Source of the DNA: Flavobacteriaceae bacterium
GTDB lineage: Bacteria; Bacteroidota; Bacteroidia; Flavobacteriales; Weeksellaceae
Assembly: GCA_031289875.1 (NCBI GenBank)
Contig: JAITOO010000104.1
Location: 1-15,799, forward strand
DNA length: 15,799 nucleotides
Reading direction: 5' to 3'
Shown here: one piece after another, positions 5,642 to 14,195 of the stretch
Layout of the letters: every line of letters begins with the position of its first letter
Position numbering within the stretch: the stretch's first letter is position 1
The notes under the pieces: generated by a model
The model's input: only the letters and a program-made list of their open reading frames with translations
Databases searched by the model: none
What the model was told of the DNA's origin: nothing
Made by a program: the position numbers and the translations under genes

Positions 5642-6949
5642 ATGAAAAAAATATTTTTTGCTTTTTTTCTGTCAGTTTTTGGATTTTTTTACGCTCAAAC
5701 TTCCAGAGATTATGCCAAACAAGTAATTTCAACTCTTTCATCTCCAGAGCTTTCAGGGCGGGGATACGTGGACGGCGGCATGGAAAAAGCCGCAGAAGAA
5801 ATTGTTTCTCAGTTTGAAAAAATCGGAGTGCAAAAATTTAATAACGCTTATTTTCAGACATTTACCTATCCCGTCAATATTATAGAATCGAGCAGTTTGA
5901 AAATCAACAATAAAGAACTCCGCTTGGGTTCTGATTATTTAGTCGGTGCAGGTTCTCCCTCATTAACAGCAAATTACGATAATCTGCGTATATTCAAGAC
6001 TTCTGTTATCGACAGTTTATTTCTGTCGGAAGAAAACAGCTATCTCGACAAGGAAATGAATAGAATTGACGGTCATGTTGTGGTTTTCCCCCAAGCCGAT
6101 TTTCCTGAAAATCTAATCAGCGACAACAGTTCTGCTCAACAGTTCTATTCTGCTATTCCTCAGATGATTGCAGATGGAAGCATGAAAAGCAGCATTCCTT
6201 TAATCGTTGAATTGACTTCTGCAAAATTTATTCACACTATCAGCCCGATACAGACACAAACCGTTGATTTATTCGTAAAAAATGATGCTGTTTCGGGAAA
6301 AATACAAAATATTGATGTGGACATCAAATCCCGCTTTGAGCCTGTATTTCAGGCGCAGAACGTCGTCGGTTTCATCAAGGGACAGCGTTCCGACAGCCTC
6401 ATTGTTTTGACAGCCCATTACGACCATTTGGGGAAAATCAGTGATGTGATTTTTCCCGGAGCAAACGATAATGCGAGCGGCATAGCGCTCATTTTGTCTC
6501 TGGCGAAAATCTACTCAAAAGAAAAGCCGAAATTTGACATGGTTTTCATCGCTTTCAGCGGAGAAGAAGCAGGTCTGAAAGGTTCGCAATACTTTGTTTC
6601 ACAACCTCTTATAGATTTGAAAAAAATTAAATTTCTCATCAATTTTGACATGGTCGGAACGGGAGAGGAGGGGATCCAAGTGGTGAACGGCAGAGAATTT
6701 CCAAAACAATTTGCCAAACTGGAAACGGTCAATTACAATTATCAATACGTTAAAGAAGTGAAAATCAGAGGTGCAGCCTGCAACAGCGACCAATGTCCGT
6801 TTTATGAAAAAGGCGTTCCGTCGTTTTTTGTTTACACACTGGGCGGAAGTTCTGCCTATCACGACATTAACGACACCTCAGAATCGCCGTCACTGTATGC
6901 GTTTAACAAATTAACTGCTTTGTTTGTGAAGTTTATTAATCAGTTGTAA
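5642..6949 (+). CDS. Exported M28-family zinc peptidase (aminopeptidase)
   Basis: The 435-residue product starts with a cleavable signal peptide (MKKIFFAFFLSVFGFFYAQ, likely cut near residue 19), so it acts in the periplasm or outside the cell. The C-terminal half is an M28 catalytic domain with the full co-catalytic zinc set: His259 in TAHYDHLG, Asp276 in GANDNASG (bridging ligand), Glu308-Glu309 in SGEEAG (catalytic base then ligand), Asp336 in NFDMVG, and His407 in AYHDIND. Residues about 85-235 fit the position of the inserted PA-like or lid region, but its fold is not obvious. Family members remove N-terminal residues from peptides; substrate is unknown here. It is preceded by a long non-genic region and followed by a terminator, so it is probably transcribed alone. 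No C-terminal type IX sorting domain is seen. Confidence 0.9.
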   Translation: MKKIFFAFFLSVFGFFYAQTSRDYAKQVISTLSSPELSGRGYVDGGMEKAAEEIVSQFEKIGVQKFNNAYFQTFTYPVNIIESSSLKINNKELRLGSDYLVGAGSPSLTANYDNLRIFKTSVIDSLFLSEENSYLDKEMNRIDGHVVVFPQADFPENLISDNSSAQQFYSAIPQMIADGSMKSSIPLIVELTSAKFIHTISPIQTQTVDLFVKNDAVSGKIQNIDVDIKSRFEPVFQAQNVVGFIKGQRSDSLIVLTAHYDHLGKISDVIFPGANDNASGIALILSLAKIYSKEKPKFDMVFIAFSGEEAGLKGSQYFVSQPLIDLKKIKFLINFDMVGTGEEGIQVVNGREFPKQFAKLETVNYNYQYVKEVKIRGAACNSDQCPFYEKGVPSFFVYTLGGSSAYHDINDTSESPSLYAFNKLTALFVKFINQL

Positions 6950-7027
6950 TAAATTGAAACATGTATGAAAACTATACTTAATTAGCAATTCCAATTTTTG
7001 TTATTCCTATTAAACGAAATGAAGAAA

Positions 7028-7050
7028 TCTCGGATTTTCGAGGCTTTTTT
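7028..7050 (+). terminator. Terminator downstream of the M28 peptidase gene
   Basis: TCTCG (7028-7032) pairs with CGAGG (7039-7043) around GATTTT, followed by CTTTTTT. It is a short stem with one G-T pair, but position and T-tract fit. Confidence 0.5.
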
Positions 7051-7095
7051 ATTGGTAAAGCAGGCAGATTGTGCATAAATTCCATTTTAATCCCT

Positions 7096-7103
7096 TACTT
7101 TTG
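7096..7103 (+). promoter_or_regulatory. -7 box upstream of the Smr protein gene
   Basis: TACTTTTG matches TAnnTTTG and ends 14 bases before the ATG at 7118, implying a very short leader. Confidence 0.6.
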
Positions 7104-7117
7104 CAATAATTTTTCAA

Positions 7118-7630
7118 ATGAAGGTCGGAGACAAAGCAAAAATTTTAGACGAAGCAGGAACGGTTACCGTCAAGAAAATTACAGGCAGTATGGCGGTAGT
7201 AGAAGATGAGTACGGTTTTGAACTTTCCTATCCGCTTAGCCAGCTTTTGCCTTGCGTTCCACAGACTTTAGAAATCGAAAATACAGAAAGCAAAAAAAAC
7301 GATGTGGAAAGAAACAAACCCGTTCCACCCAAGCCCAGACTTCAGGTGGAAGTAATTCGGGAAATTGATTTGCACATTGGGCATCTGGTTGATTCTATGA
7401 AAGGACTGCGTCCCCATCAAATGCTTGAAAAGCAATTAATTACAGCTAAAGATGAAATTGAACGAGCAAGAAAAGACCGCGTAAAAAAACTGATTTTAAT
7501 TCACGGAAAGGGCAAAGGCATACTGAAAAGCGAAATTTATTGTTTATTAAACAGAACGGAGCGCATTGAATTTTTTGAGGCAGACATCATAAAATACCGT
7601 TTCGGAGCGGTGGAAATCCGTTTTAAATGA
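7118..7630 (+). CDS. Short Smr-domain protein (DUF2027-like C-terminus)
   Basis: A 170-residue protein in two parts. The N-terminus (about 1-45, MKVGDKAKILDEAGTVTV) looks like a small beta-barrel of the KOW/Tudor kind. A Pro/Lys-rich linker (about 55-75) follows. The C-terminus (about 80-170) is a Smr domain, with DLHIGHL (84-90) in place of the classic LDLHG and HGKGKG (129-134), the second Smr signature. Smr domains are found in MutS2 and in ribosome-rescue or RNA/DNA nucleases. The arrangement matches the ends of Bacteroidota DUF2027 proteins, which as I recall are about twice this length with a central domain; here that centre is missing. It is probably cotranscribed with the next gene (18 bases between them). 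The actual substrate is unknown. Confidence 0.75.
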   Translation: MKVGDKAKILDEAGTVTVKKITGSMAVVEDEYGFELSYPLSQLLPCVPQTLEIENTESKKNDVERNKPVPPKPRLQVEVIREIDLHIGHLVDSMKGLRPHQMLEKQLITAKDEIERARKDRVKKLILIHGKGKGILKSEIYCLLNRTERIEFFEADIIKYRFGAVEIRFK

Positions 7631-7648
7631 GAGTAATTTGTTGATAGA

Positions 7649-10471
7649 ATGAAGAATACGATTTTTATATTTTTGTTGATAATTCCTTTATTCATTAAGG
7701 CTCAGGAAGATACTATCAAAATTACAGCTACGCTGTCCCCTCTTTCGCATACGTTGTCGGTACGCGAGAAAATCGTATTTTTTAACAACACAGGCAAAGA
7801 GCTGAAAAACATATATTTACACAGTTCTGCTAATGCCTATTCGAACAGTCAAACGGTTTTGGGAAAACGAAAGTTGGAAGACCGAAACAAATCGCTATAT
7901 TTTTCGCAATTCTCTGAAAGAGGGCGTATTACCGATTTCACGATTTTCATCAATGAACGACAACCGCGGTATTTGCTGCGCGATTTTGAATTTTACGAAA
8001 TCAATTTGAACAAGCCCTTAAAGCCTGATAGCTTGATTGTTATGGAGCTGAACTACAACCTCAAAATTCCGTTTGATAAAGTTACGGGTTACGGCTATTT
8101 TGACGACGGCTATCTGCTCAAAAATTTTTTCGTTCAGCCGTTGGCATTTAAGGACGGAAAGCCTGTGTTAGAGCCATTTACAGATACAGAATTTAATCCT
8201 TACCGAAAAACTTTTTACAATATTACGATGTATTTTCCCTCGAATTTCTATCTGGAAAGCGACATCAATTTACTGAGCAACAATCATTTGCAGGGAAGTT
8301 TTCAAGACGCTGTAAGTATTTCTCTTTCAAAGACCCGACCGAATGTGTTTTCTTATGTTATTGATAATCAGTCTGTAGAGGTGGTTATTGGCTGCGAAAT
8401 TGACGGCTTGACGAGAGAGGTTTATAACCAAAACATTAAGAGAGAGTTAGAATTTTTGAAGGAAAAATTAGGTAAACTTCCTGCAAAGATTTTTCTAAAT
8501 TCTAAAACTCGAAAATTGGAAAATTTCATTGGAATGGACGATTTGAATATAGGGTTAAAAAAAGTGAAGATTTTTCCGGACAGCACAAAAATTGATTTGA
8601 AAATTTTTCAGCAGCTCGCATATAGTGTTGTAAATCAATTAATTAATGTAAACAAATACGAGAATCACTGGATTGAAAACGGATTGCTCGCATATTATCA
8701 ACTTCAATATTTGCAGAAATATTATTCCGATGTCCGATTGATAGGAACTTTGCCTGATGACATTAAACTTTTGGGTATCAGACCGTTAAAATTCTTTTTC
8801 TTTTCCGAACTTCCGTTAGCCGACCGCTACAAATTGGGTTACCGCTATATCGCTACTCAAAATTTTGACCAGCCAATTAACGAAAACTATCTGGAACTGA
8901 GCAATATGAATCAGATTGTAGTCAGTGAATTTAAGGCAGGGTTGAGCTTTAATTTTTTAAGCATTTATTTAGGGAAAGAGGCTTTTGAAGAAACTATTCG
9001 AAATCTGATTCAAGAAAAAAAAGGTCGGGAAATCACCGCTTCTGATTTGCAAAATTCTATGGAACAAAATTTTAACCAAAATTTTGACTGGTTTTTTGAA
9101 AATTACATTCAAAACAAAGACCGCGTGAACTTCAAAATCAAAAAATTTTCTTCTAAAAAAGATGACAGTCTGGAAATCAATATTTTAAATAAGACCAACC
9201 TCCCCGCACCGATTCTTATCAGCGGACAGAAAAGGGGAGAAATTGTGAATGAAAAATGGATTTTTTCTAATAAAAAAGATTCGTTGTATTCCTTTCCCAA
9301 AGCGGATTACGACCATTTGACAATTAACAGGAACTATCTTTTTCCTGAAATCAACGATAATGATAACACATTGAAAACTAAAGGATTATTTAAAAACAGA
9401 AAACAACTTCAATTGAAATTGTATGCAGATGTTGATAATCCCGACTATGCGCAGCTCTTTTTCGAGCCGAAAATCAAATGGAACGATTATGATAAATTCA
9501 TTTTAGGACTGCGTTTTTATAATAGTTCTCCCTTTTCTAAAAATCTGACTTTTTCTGCTTCGCCGACCTATTCCACCGGAACTAAGAGCCTGACAGGCAA
9601 TGCTTACGTCGGATATAATTACGACATGACACGCGGAATTTTCAGAAGAATTTTTATAGCAACAGGTTATGAATATTACCATTACAATACCCATCTTGCC
9701 TATGAAAAATATAGCGGTACGCTGAGTTTCGCTCTCAAAAAAAGACCCCGTTCGGAAGTAAATCGCACTATCGGATTGACATTCAATAGCGTAGAGCGTG
9801 AAATTGACTCTACTAAACCTATATCTCCCGATGATTATCCGCATTACAATCTGTTGAATGTTTTTTACACTTACTCGAATATGAAAGCGATTGACGAGTG
9901 GTACGGGCAGTCTAACTTTCAGCATTCCAATATTTTCAATAAGGCGAGTGCGGAATTGTATTACCGTCGAGAGTATCTTCCCGGAAAAAAAATAACCTTT
10001 CGATTTTTCGGCGGATATTTCTTCAATAACGATTCACATTCTACCTTTTTCGATTTCGGCGTGAGCCACATCACGGATTACAGTTTTAGCTACAACAACT
10101 ATTTGGGGAGGTCTGCAAAAAGCGGTCTGTTCTACCAGCAGTACCTCATGGCGGAAGGAGGTTTCAAATCTATGATTAATTCTTCTGCAAACCAATGGAT
10201 TACGTCTTTAAATTCAGAAATTCATTTGTGGAAATTTTTTGATTTGTATGCTGATGCAGGCGTATATAAAAGTATAGGTCAATCCCCTGATTTTATTTAC
10301 GATACGGGCATTAAACTGCGTATTATTCCTGATTTTTTGGAACTTTACCTGCCGTTGCAGTCTTCGCTTGGATTTGAGCCCGGCAAAGACAATTATTTCT
10401 CCAATGTCCGTTTTGTGTTCAACTTAAATATTCCTGCAATTATCAACACCGTAAGAAGGGGTTGGTATTGA
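7649..10471 (+). CDS. Exported M1-like pseudo-peptidase with C-terminal beta-barrel-like region
   Basis: A 940-residue protein with signal peptide MKNTIFIFLLIIPLFIKAQ (cut near 19). Residues about 20-250 resemble the N-terminal beta-saddle of M1 (gluzincin) aminopeptidases. Residues about 260-490 have the helical catalytic-domain layout, including WIENGLLAYY (341-350), equivalent to the W-x-x-E-G-x-x-x-Y motif. By that alignment the zinc motif HExxH is QQLAY (321-325) and the third ligand Glu is Asn344, so all three zinc ligands appear lost and hydrolysis is unlikely. From about 585 to the end the sequence alternates aromatic and polar residues in strand-like runs and ends in RRGWY, consistent with an outer-membrane beta-barrel. 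It would then present the M1-like part on one face of the outer membrane. Function is not known; it follows the Smr gene by 18 bases. Confidence 0.7.
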   Translation: MKNTIFIFLLIIPLFIKAQEDTIKITATLSPLSHTLSVREKIVFFNNTGKELKNIYLHSSANAYSNSQTVLGKRKLEDRNKSLYFSQFSERGRITDFTIFINERQPRYLLRDFEFYEINLNKPLKPDSLIVMELNYNLKIPFDKVTGYGYFDDGYLLKNFFVQPLAFKDGKPVLEPFTDTEFNPYRKTFYNITMYFPSNFYLESDINLLSNNHLQGSFQDAVSISLSKTRPNVFSYVIDNQSVEVVIGCEIDGLTREVYNQNIKRELEFLKEKLGKLPAKIFLNSKTRKLENFIGMDDLNIGLKKVKIFPDSTKIDLKIFQQLAYSVVNQLINVNKYENHWIENGLLAYYQLQYLQKYYSDVRLIGTLPDDIKLLGIRPLKFFFFSELPLADRYKLGYRYIATQNFDQPINENYLELSNMNQIVVSEFKAGLSFNFLSIYLGKEAFEETIRNLIQEKKGREITASDLQNSMEQNFNQNFDWFFENYIQNKDRVNFKIKKFSSKKDDSLEINILNKTNLPAPILISGQKRGEIVNEKWIFSNKKDSLYSFPKADYDHLTINRNYLFPEINDNDNTLKTKGLFKNRKQLQLKLYADVDNPDYAQLFFEPKIKWNDYDKFILGLRFYNSSPFSKNLTFSASPTYSTGTKSLTGNAYVGYNYDMTRGIFRRIFIATGYEYYHYNTHLAYEKYSGTLSFALKKRPRSEVNRTIGLTFNSVEREIDSTKPISPDDYPHYNLLNVFYTYSNMKAIDEWYGQSNFQHSNIFNKASAELYYRREYLPGKKITFRFFGGYFFNNDSHSTFFDFGVSHITDYSFSYNNYLGRSAKSGLFYQQYLMAEGGFKSMINSSANQWITSLNSEIHLWKFFDLYADAGVYKSIGQSPDFIYDTGIKLRIIPDFLELYLPLQSSLGFEPGKDNYFSNVRFVFNLNIPAIINTVRRGWY

Positions 10472-10536
10472 GAGGTTTTTTATTTGATTATCAGCGAGAT
10501 AGCTTTAAAATCACCTTTTTTCAAAAAAAATTAAAT

Positions 10537-10559
10537 TTATTTAGATTAAATACAAATAA
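10537..10559. promoter_or_regulatory. Candidate iron-repressor operator upstream of feoA
   Basis: A 23-bp imperfect palindrome with core ATTTAGATTAAATACAAAT (10539-10557); 9 of 11 arm positions pair around a central A at 10548. It lies 5 bases upstream of the -7 box, over the place where the -33 element should be, so a bound repressor would block RNA polymerase. Fur and DtxR-type iron regulators bind 19-23-bp AT-rich palindromes, and feo is a standard target, but I cannot tell which regulator this would be. Confidence 0.45.
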
Positions 10560-10564
10560 TTTTT

Positions 10565-10572
10565 TATATTTG
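10565..10572 (+). promoter_or_regulatory. -7 box of the feoAB promoter
   Basis: TATATTTG matches TAnnTTTG, 60 bases upstream of the feoA ATG. No TTTG is found at the -33 position, which is occupied by the palindrome. Confidence 0.65.
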
Positions 10573-10632
10573 CAAATAGATAATTCTTATAAACGCATTT
10601 TTATTTAAACTTATTTAACTTTTAACGCAGAG

Positions 10633-10869
10633 ATGATTTATCATTCATTATCAAGACTAAAACCCGCACAAAAAGCCAGAGTGGTAGGCTTTTCAGAAGA
10701 TGATGTTCCAAACAAAATCTTGGAAATGGGTATCGTTCCGGGCGTTTCCATACAACTCAAACAACAAGCTCCGCTGGACGGACCTATGTACGTAGAATAC
10801 GGAAAAGAAAAAAGCACGGTAATGCTGCGGAGGAGCGAAGCCAGCCATATTTTGGTAGAAGTTGAATAG
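10633..10869 (+). CDS. feoA: Ferrous iron transport protein A (SH3-like)
   Basis: A 78-residue cytosolic protein of the FeoA family, an SH3-like beta-barrel that partners with FeoB in Fe(II) uptake. The hallmark is LEMGIVPGVSIQLKQQAPLD (about 31-50), equivalent to the conserved L-x-x-L/M-G-(I/L)-x-P-G segment, followed by GPMYVEY and the C-terminal LRRSEASHILVEV strand. Length is standard for stand-alone FeoA. It is the first gene of the feo operon; its stop is 4 bases before the feoB ATG, so translation is probably coupled. Expression is expected to rise under iron limitation through the upstream palindrome. Confidence 0.92.
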   Translation: MIYHSLSRLKPAQKARVVGFSEDDVPNKILEMGIVPGVSIQLKQQAPLDGPMYVEYGKEKSTVMLRRSEASHILVEVE

Positions 10870-10873
10870 CGGA

Positions 10874-12910
10874 ATGAAAATCAAAACGATAGCTTTTGCA
10901 GGCAATCCTAATGCGGGCAAAACTACACTTTTCAACCGATTGAGCGGTTTGCACCAGAAAACAGGCAACTATCCGGGTATTACTGTTGAAAAGAAAAATG
11001 GAAAATTCATTTATAAAGACGTAGAATACAATTTAATAGACCTGCCCGGAGCGTACAGTTTATATCCCTCTTCCACAGACGAAGAAGTAGTTTTTTCCGT
11101 ATTGGCAAACCCTGAAAATCCTGATTTCCCTGACGAAGTAGTCGTTGTTGCCGATGTTCACAACATGAAACGCAGTCTTTTTCTGTATCAGCAGATTAAA
11201 GATTTAAAAATACCTGTTACGCTGGTTATCAATCAGATAGACACCATATCCCAACATGGAATTTCAATCAAAGAAGAAAATCTCTCAAAAAATTTCGACA
11301 CTCCTGTTGTTTTGGTCAGTTCTAAAAAAGGAGAAGGGATAGCTGAATTAAAGGAACTCATCAGTCAGGGCGGAGCAGTGTCTCAGGACACAGAGTTCCG
11401 TTGTCCAAAAGAATTTGCTGCGTCTGTTAAGGAACTCAAAACCGCTTTTGATTTGGACGAATATCACGCTTGGCTGTATTTGAGCCAGTCGAATATTGAA
11501 ATCGTTCCTGAAAAATACAGAAAAAAAATCAAGGAACTCCACCAGCAATACAAACTCATTCCCAAGAGATTACAACTCAAAGAAACGATTCAAAGACATC
11601 AGATTATTGATGCTCGGGTAGAAGGAACAATCCACAAAGACCCTGCATTTCAGACGGTTACTGATAAAATTGACAAAATTGCGACACATCCGTTTTGGGG
11701 GTACGTTTTATTTTTTTCCATTTTGTTCATTATTTTTCAGGCGTTGTTTTTCCTGTCGAGTTATCCACAGGATTGGATTGAAGGAATTTTTGCTAATGGA
11801 AGCGAATGGTTGTCTGCTCATCTGCCCGCAGGTCCTTTGGCGGAGTTGTTTTCAAAAGGAATTTTGCCCGGCGTGAGCGGTGTAGCGGTTTTCATCCCTC
11901 AAATCGCCATTTTGTTTCTCTTTCTCTTGATTATGGAAGAAAGCGGTTATATGGCGCGCGTGGTTTTTCTCATGGATAGATGGTTTAAACCTTTGGGACT
12001 GAGCGGAAAAAGCGTTGTTCCCTTATTGTCGGGAGCGGCGTGCGCTATTCCTGCCATTTTGTCTTCCCGAAACATTGAAAATGCGAAGGAACGGTTAATT
12101 ACGATTTTGGTAACGCCGTTCATCACCTGCTCGGCGAGGCTTCCTGTGTACAGCATTATCATTGCGCTGATTATCCCAAAGGGAAACGGATTCATCAACT
12201 TGCAGGGCGTTGCGATGATGGCGATGTATATGCTCGGCGTGATGATGGCTTTTATCAGTGCATTTATTGCAAATAAGTTTATTAAATCGCAGTACAAGAG
12301 CTATTTGGTGTTGGATATGCCTACGTACAAAGCGCCGTTTTGGAAAAATGTTTTCTACGGTTTGTACGAGAAATCGCTGAGTTTCATTACCGAAGCAGGA
12401 AAAATTATTGTCGCTGTAAGCGTAATTTTGTGGGCGCTCGGAACTTTCGGTATTTCTGAAAATGAACAGACAAAAAAAATTAATTATCTATCAACCACCT
12501 CGTTACAGGATTCTTATTTAGGGGAATTCGGAAAGATGATCGAGCCTGTTTTTGTACCGCTCGGTTACGACTGGAAGATTGACATCGGGCTTTTGTCGTC
12601 CTTTGCGGCGCGAGAGGTTTTTGTCGGGACGATTGCCTCTATTTACAGTATGGACGGCGGCGGCGAGGAAACTCTGAAATTGAAAGAACTGATGAAACAA
12701 GACATCAATCATAACACGGGCGAACTGACATACAACATGGCGACAGGTGTTTCGCTGCTGCTGTTTTATGCCTTTGCAATGCAGTGCGTCAGCACGTTAG
12801 CTGTTGTGAAAAAGGAAACCAATTCGTGGAAGTGGCCTCTTTTGCAGCTGTTTCTGATGTCAGGGTTTGCTTATGTTTTGGCATTGATTGCCTATCAGTT
12901 GTTGAAGTGA
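10874..12910 (+). CDS. feoB: Ferrous iron transport protein B (Fe(II) permease with GTPase domain)
   Basis: FeoB is the inner-membrane Fe(II) transporter. From the ATG at 10874 (an upstream TTG at 10862 would overlap feoA and is rejected) the product has 678 residues. The N-terminal G domain shows G1 GNPNAGKT (10-17), a G2 region around GNYPGITVEKK, G3 DLPG (56-59), G4 NQID (120-123) and G5 SSKKG (149-153). A helical guanine-dissociation-inhibitor-like region follows (about 175-250). Membrane segments begin near 275 (YVLFFSILFIIF). The first gate motif, GAACAIPAI (387-395), carries the conserved Cys. The second gate region contains SFAAREVFVG. The C-terminus is a long hydrophobic helix ending AYQLLK. 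No feoC follows. It converges on pncC with only 8 bases between the stops and no visible terminator. Confidence 0.95.
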   Translation: MKIKTIAFAGNPNAGKTTLFNRLSGLHQKTGNYPGITVEKKNGKFIYKDVEYNLIDLPGAYSLYPSSTDEEVVFSVLANPENPDFPDEVVVVADVHNMKRSLFLYQQIKDLKIPVTLVINQIDTISQHGISIKEENLSKNFDTPVVLVSSKKGEGIAELKELISQGGAVSQDTEFRCPKEFAASVKELKTAFDLDEYHAWLYLSQSNIEIVPEKYRKKIKELHQQYKLIPKRLQLKETIQRHQIIDARVEGTIHKDPAFQTVTDKIDKIATHPFWGYVLFFSILFIIFQALFFLSSYPQDWIEGIFANGSEWLSAHLPAGPLAELFSKGILPGVSGVAVFIPQIAILFLFLLIMEESGYMARVVFLMDRWFKPLGLSGKSVVPLLSGAACAIPAILSSRNIENAKERLITILVTPFITCSARLPVYSIIIALIIPKGNGFINLQGVAMMAMYMLGVMMAFISAFIANKFIKSQYKSYLVLDMPTYKAPFWKNVFYGLYEKSLSFITEAGKIIVAVSVILWALGTFGISENEQTKKINYLSTTSLQDSYLGEFGKMIEPVFVPLGYDWKIDIGLLSSFAAREVFVGTIASIYSMDGGGEETLKLKELMKQDINHNTGELTYNMATGVSLLLFYAFAMQCVSTLAVVKKETNSWKWPLLQLFLMSGFAYVLALIAYQLLK

Positions 12911-12918
12911 GGTAAATT

Positions 12919-13404
12919 TTAGGTGGTTGAAATTTTTAAATACAACATTTCCAATGCTTTATTACTGACTGTTTCAATAATTTTTTCACGAGTCAGAGTA
13001 GGGAAAAAACATTTTTGTATAGAAACTTCACCTTTGTAAAACAAACCGATAAATGCCAGTCCCACAGGGTTTTGGAACTCGTCGGAGGCGGGACCGGCTA
13101 CCCCTGTTGTGGAAAGCGCAATATCTGTATTGAAAAGTCGGGCACAATTTTGACACATTTCTGCTGCAACTTCTTCACTGACAACACTTTTTTCTTGTAT
13201 GGTTTTCGATGAAACTCCCAAAACATTTTCCTTGATTTCAATGCTGTAAGAAGTGATTCCCCCTTTATAATAAGCAGAACTGCCTGATACAGAAGTGATT
13301 TTGTGCGAAATCATGCCGCCTGTCAAACTTTCTGCAACGGAAAGCGTTAAATGATTTTCTGAAAGAAAATCAGCGATATGTGCTTGTATTGAGGCTGTTT
13401 TCAT
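12919..13404 (-). CDS. pncC: CinA C-terminal domain protein, nicotinamide-nucleotide amidohydrolase
   Basis: A 161-residue stand-alone CinA C-terminal domain (PncC type), which deamidates NMN to nicotinate mononucleotide and so recycles the NMN released by NAD-dependent DNA ligase. Signatures: SVAESLTGG near the N-terminus (catalytic Ser-containing motif), YYKGGITSYS, KENVLGV, VSEEVAAEM, and STTGVAGP in the middle (the family T-G-x-A-G-P). It lacks the N-terminal molybdopterin-binding half of full CinA. The ATG at 13404 is chosen over an in-frame TTG at 13413 because the TTG lies inside the -7 box TAACTTTG (13418..13411, minus). Only six bases separate that box from the ATG, so the mRNA may be leaderless. 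The enzyme complements the LigA encoded at the left end of the window, though the two are far apart. Confidence 0.88.
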   Translation of the reverse strand: MKTASIQAHIADFLSENHLTLSVAESLTGGMISHKITSVSGSSAYYKGGITSYSIEIKENVLGVSSKTIQEKSVVSEEVAAEMCQNCARLFNTDIALSTTGVAGPASDEFQNPVGLAFIGLFYKGEVSIQKCFFPTLTREKIIETVSNKALEMLYLKISTT

Positions 13405-13410
13405 TTTCAG

Positions 13411-13418
13411 CAAAGTTA
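13411..13418 (-). promoter_or_regulatory. -7 box of the pncC promoter, 6 bases from the ATG
   Basis: TAACTTTG on the minus strand matches TAnnTTTG. With transcription expected about 4-7 bases downstream, the start would fall at or beside the ATG at 13404. Confidence 0.55.
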
Positions 13419-13465
13419 GAAAATATTTGATTACAAATTTTTCGATTCTTTCAGTGAGAAAATTG

Positions 13466-13473
13466 TATTTTTG
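13466..13473 (+). promoter_or_regulatory. -7 box upstream of the HAD phosphatase gene
   Basis: TATTTTTG matches TAnnTTTG, 23 bases upstream of the ATG at 13497; divergent from the pncC promoter. Confidence 0.6.
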
Positions 13474-13496
13474 TAATTGAAAATCACCAAAATAAA

Positions 13497-14159
13497 ATGA
13501 TTAATACCGTAATTTTCGATATGGACGGTGTGATTGTAGATACCGAACCTGTTCATCATTATGCTTTAAATCAGCATTTTAATGAATTGGGAATTGAAGT
13601 TTCTCCACAAGAATATGCTTCGTTTACGGGCGGTTCTACCCGCAATGTCTATCAGCGTTTGAGAGAAAAATATCATCTTGCACAGAACGTGGAAACTTTG
13701 GTTTTGCGCAAGCGTGAAATTTTCAATCAGGCATTTAATGAAAAGAAAGATTTGGATTTGATTTCGGGTGCAAGAAAACTTATCGAAGATTTGTATAGTT
13801 CTGATTTTCAGTTAATTTTAGGCTCATCTTCTGCCAAAGTTACTATTGACCGAATTTTCAATCGGTTCAAACTTTTTCCGTATTTTCGGCATATCGTGAG
13901 CGGAGAAGATTTTCCAAAGTCCAAGCCCGACCCCGCGATTTTCTTGGAGGCGGTCAGGGTTTCGGGCGAGCCGAAAAAACATTGTATCGTCATCGAAGAT
14001 TCAACCAACGGCGTGCGTGCGGCAAATGCGGCAGGCATTTTTTGTGTGGGATACGTAAGCGAACATTCTCTTAAACAGAATCTTAGCTCTGCTGATTTTG
14101 TGATTCACGATTTTTCGGAACTGAATCCGGAAATCATTCGCAATTTTACAAACGGGTAG
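13497..14159 (+). CDS. HAD-superfamily hydrolase, beta-phosphoglucomutase-like
   Basis: A 220-residue cytosolic HAD subfamily IA protein. Motif I is DMDGV (Asp8 nucleophile, Asp10 acid/base), motif II is LGSSS (Ser110), motif III is Lys143 in KSKPDP, and motif IV is IEDSTNGV (Glu167-Asp168). The helical C1 cap spans about 16-85. DMDGV-x3-TEP and EDSTNGV-x-A-A are typical of sugar-phosphate phosphatases and beta-phosphoglucomutases of the YqaB/YcjU/PgmB group; which substrate applies cannot be read from the sequence, and no sugar-metabolism gene is adjacent. It has its own promoter and a clear terminator, so it is probably a single-gene unit. Confidence 0.88.
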   Translation: MINTVIFDMDGVIVDTEPVHHYALNQHFNELGIEVSPQEYASFTGGSTRNVYQRLREKYHLAQNVETLVLRKREIFNQAFNEKKDLDLISGARKLIEDLYSSDFQLILGSSSAKVTIDRIFNRFKLFPYFRHIVSGEDFPKSKPDPAIFLEAVRVSGEPKKHCIVIEDSTNGVRAANAAGIFCVGYVSEHSLKQNLSSADFVIHDFSELNPEIIRNFTNG

Positions 14160-14195
14160 GGTAATAAAATATGAATACTCAATATTATACCCAAC

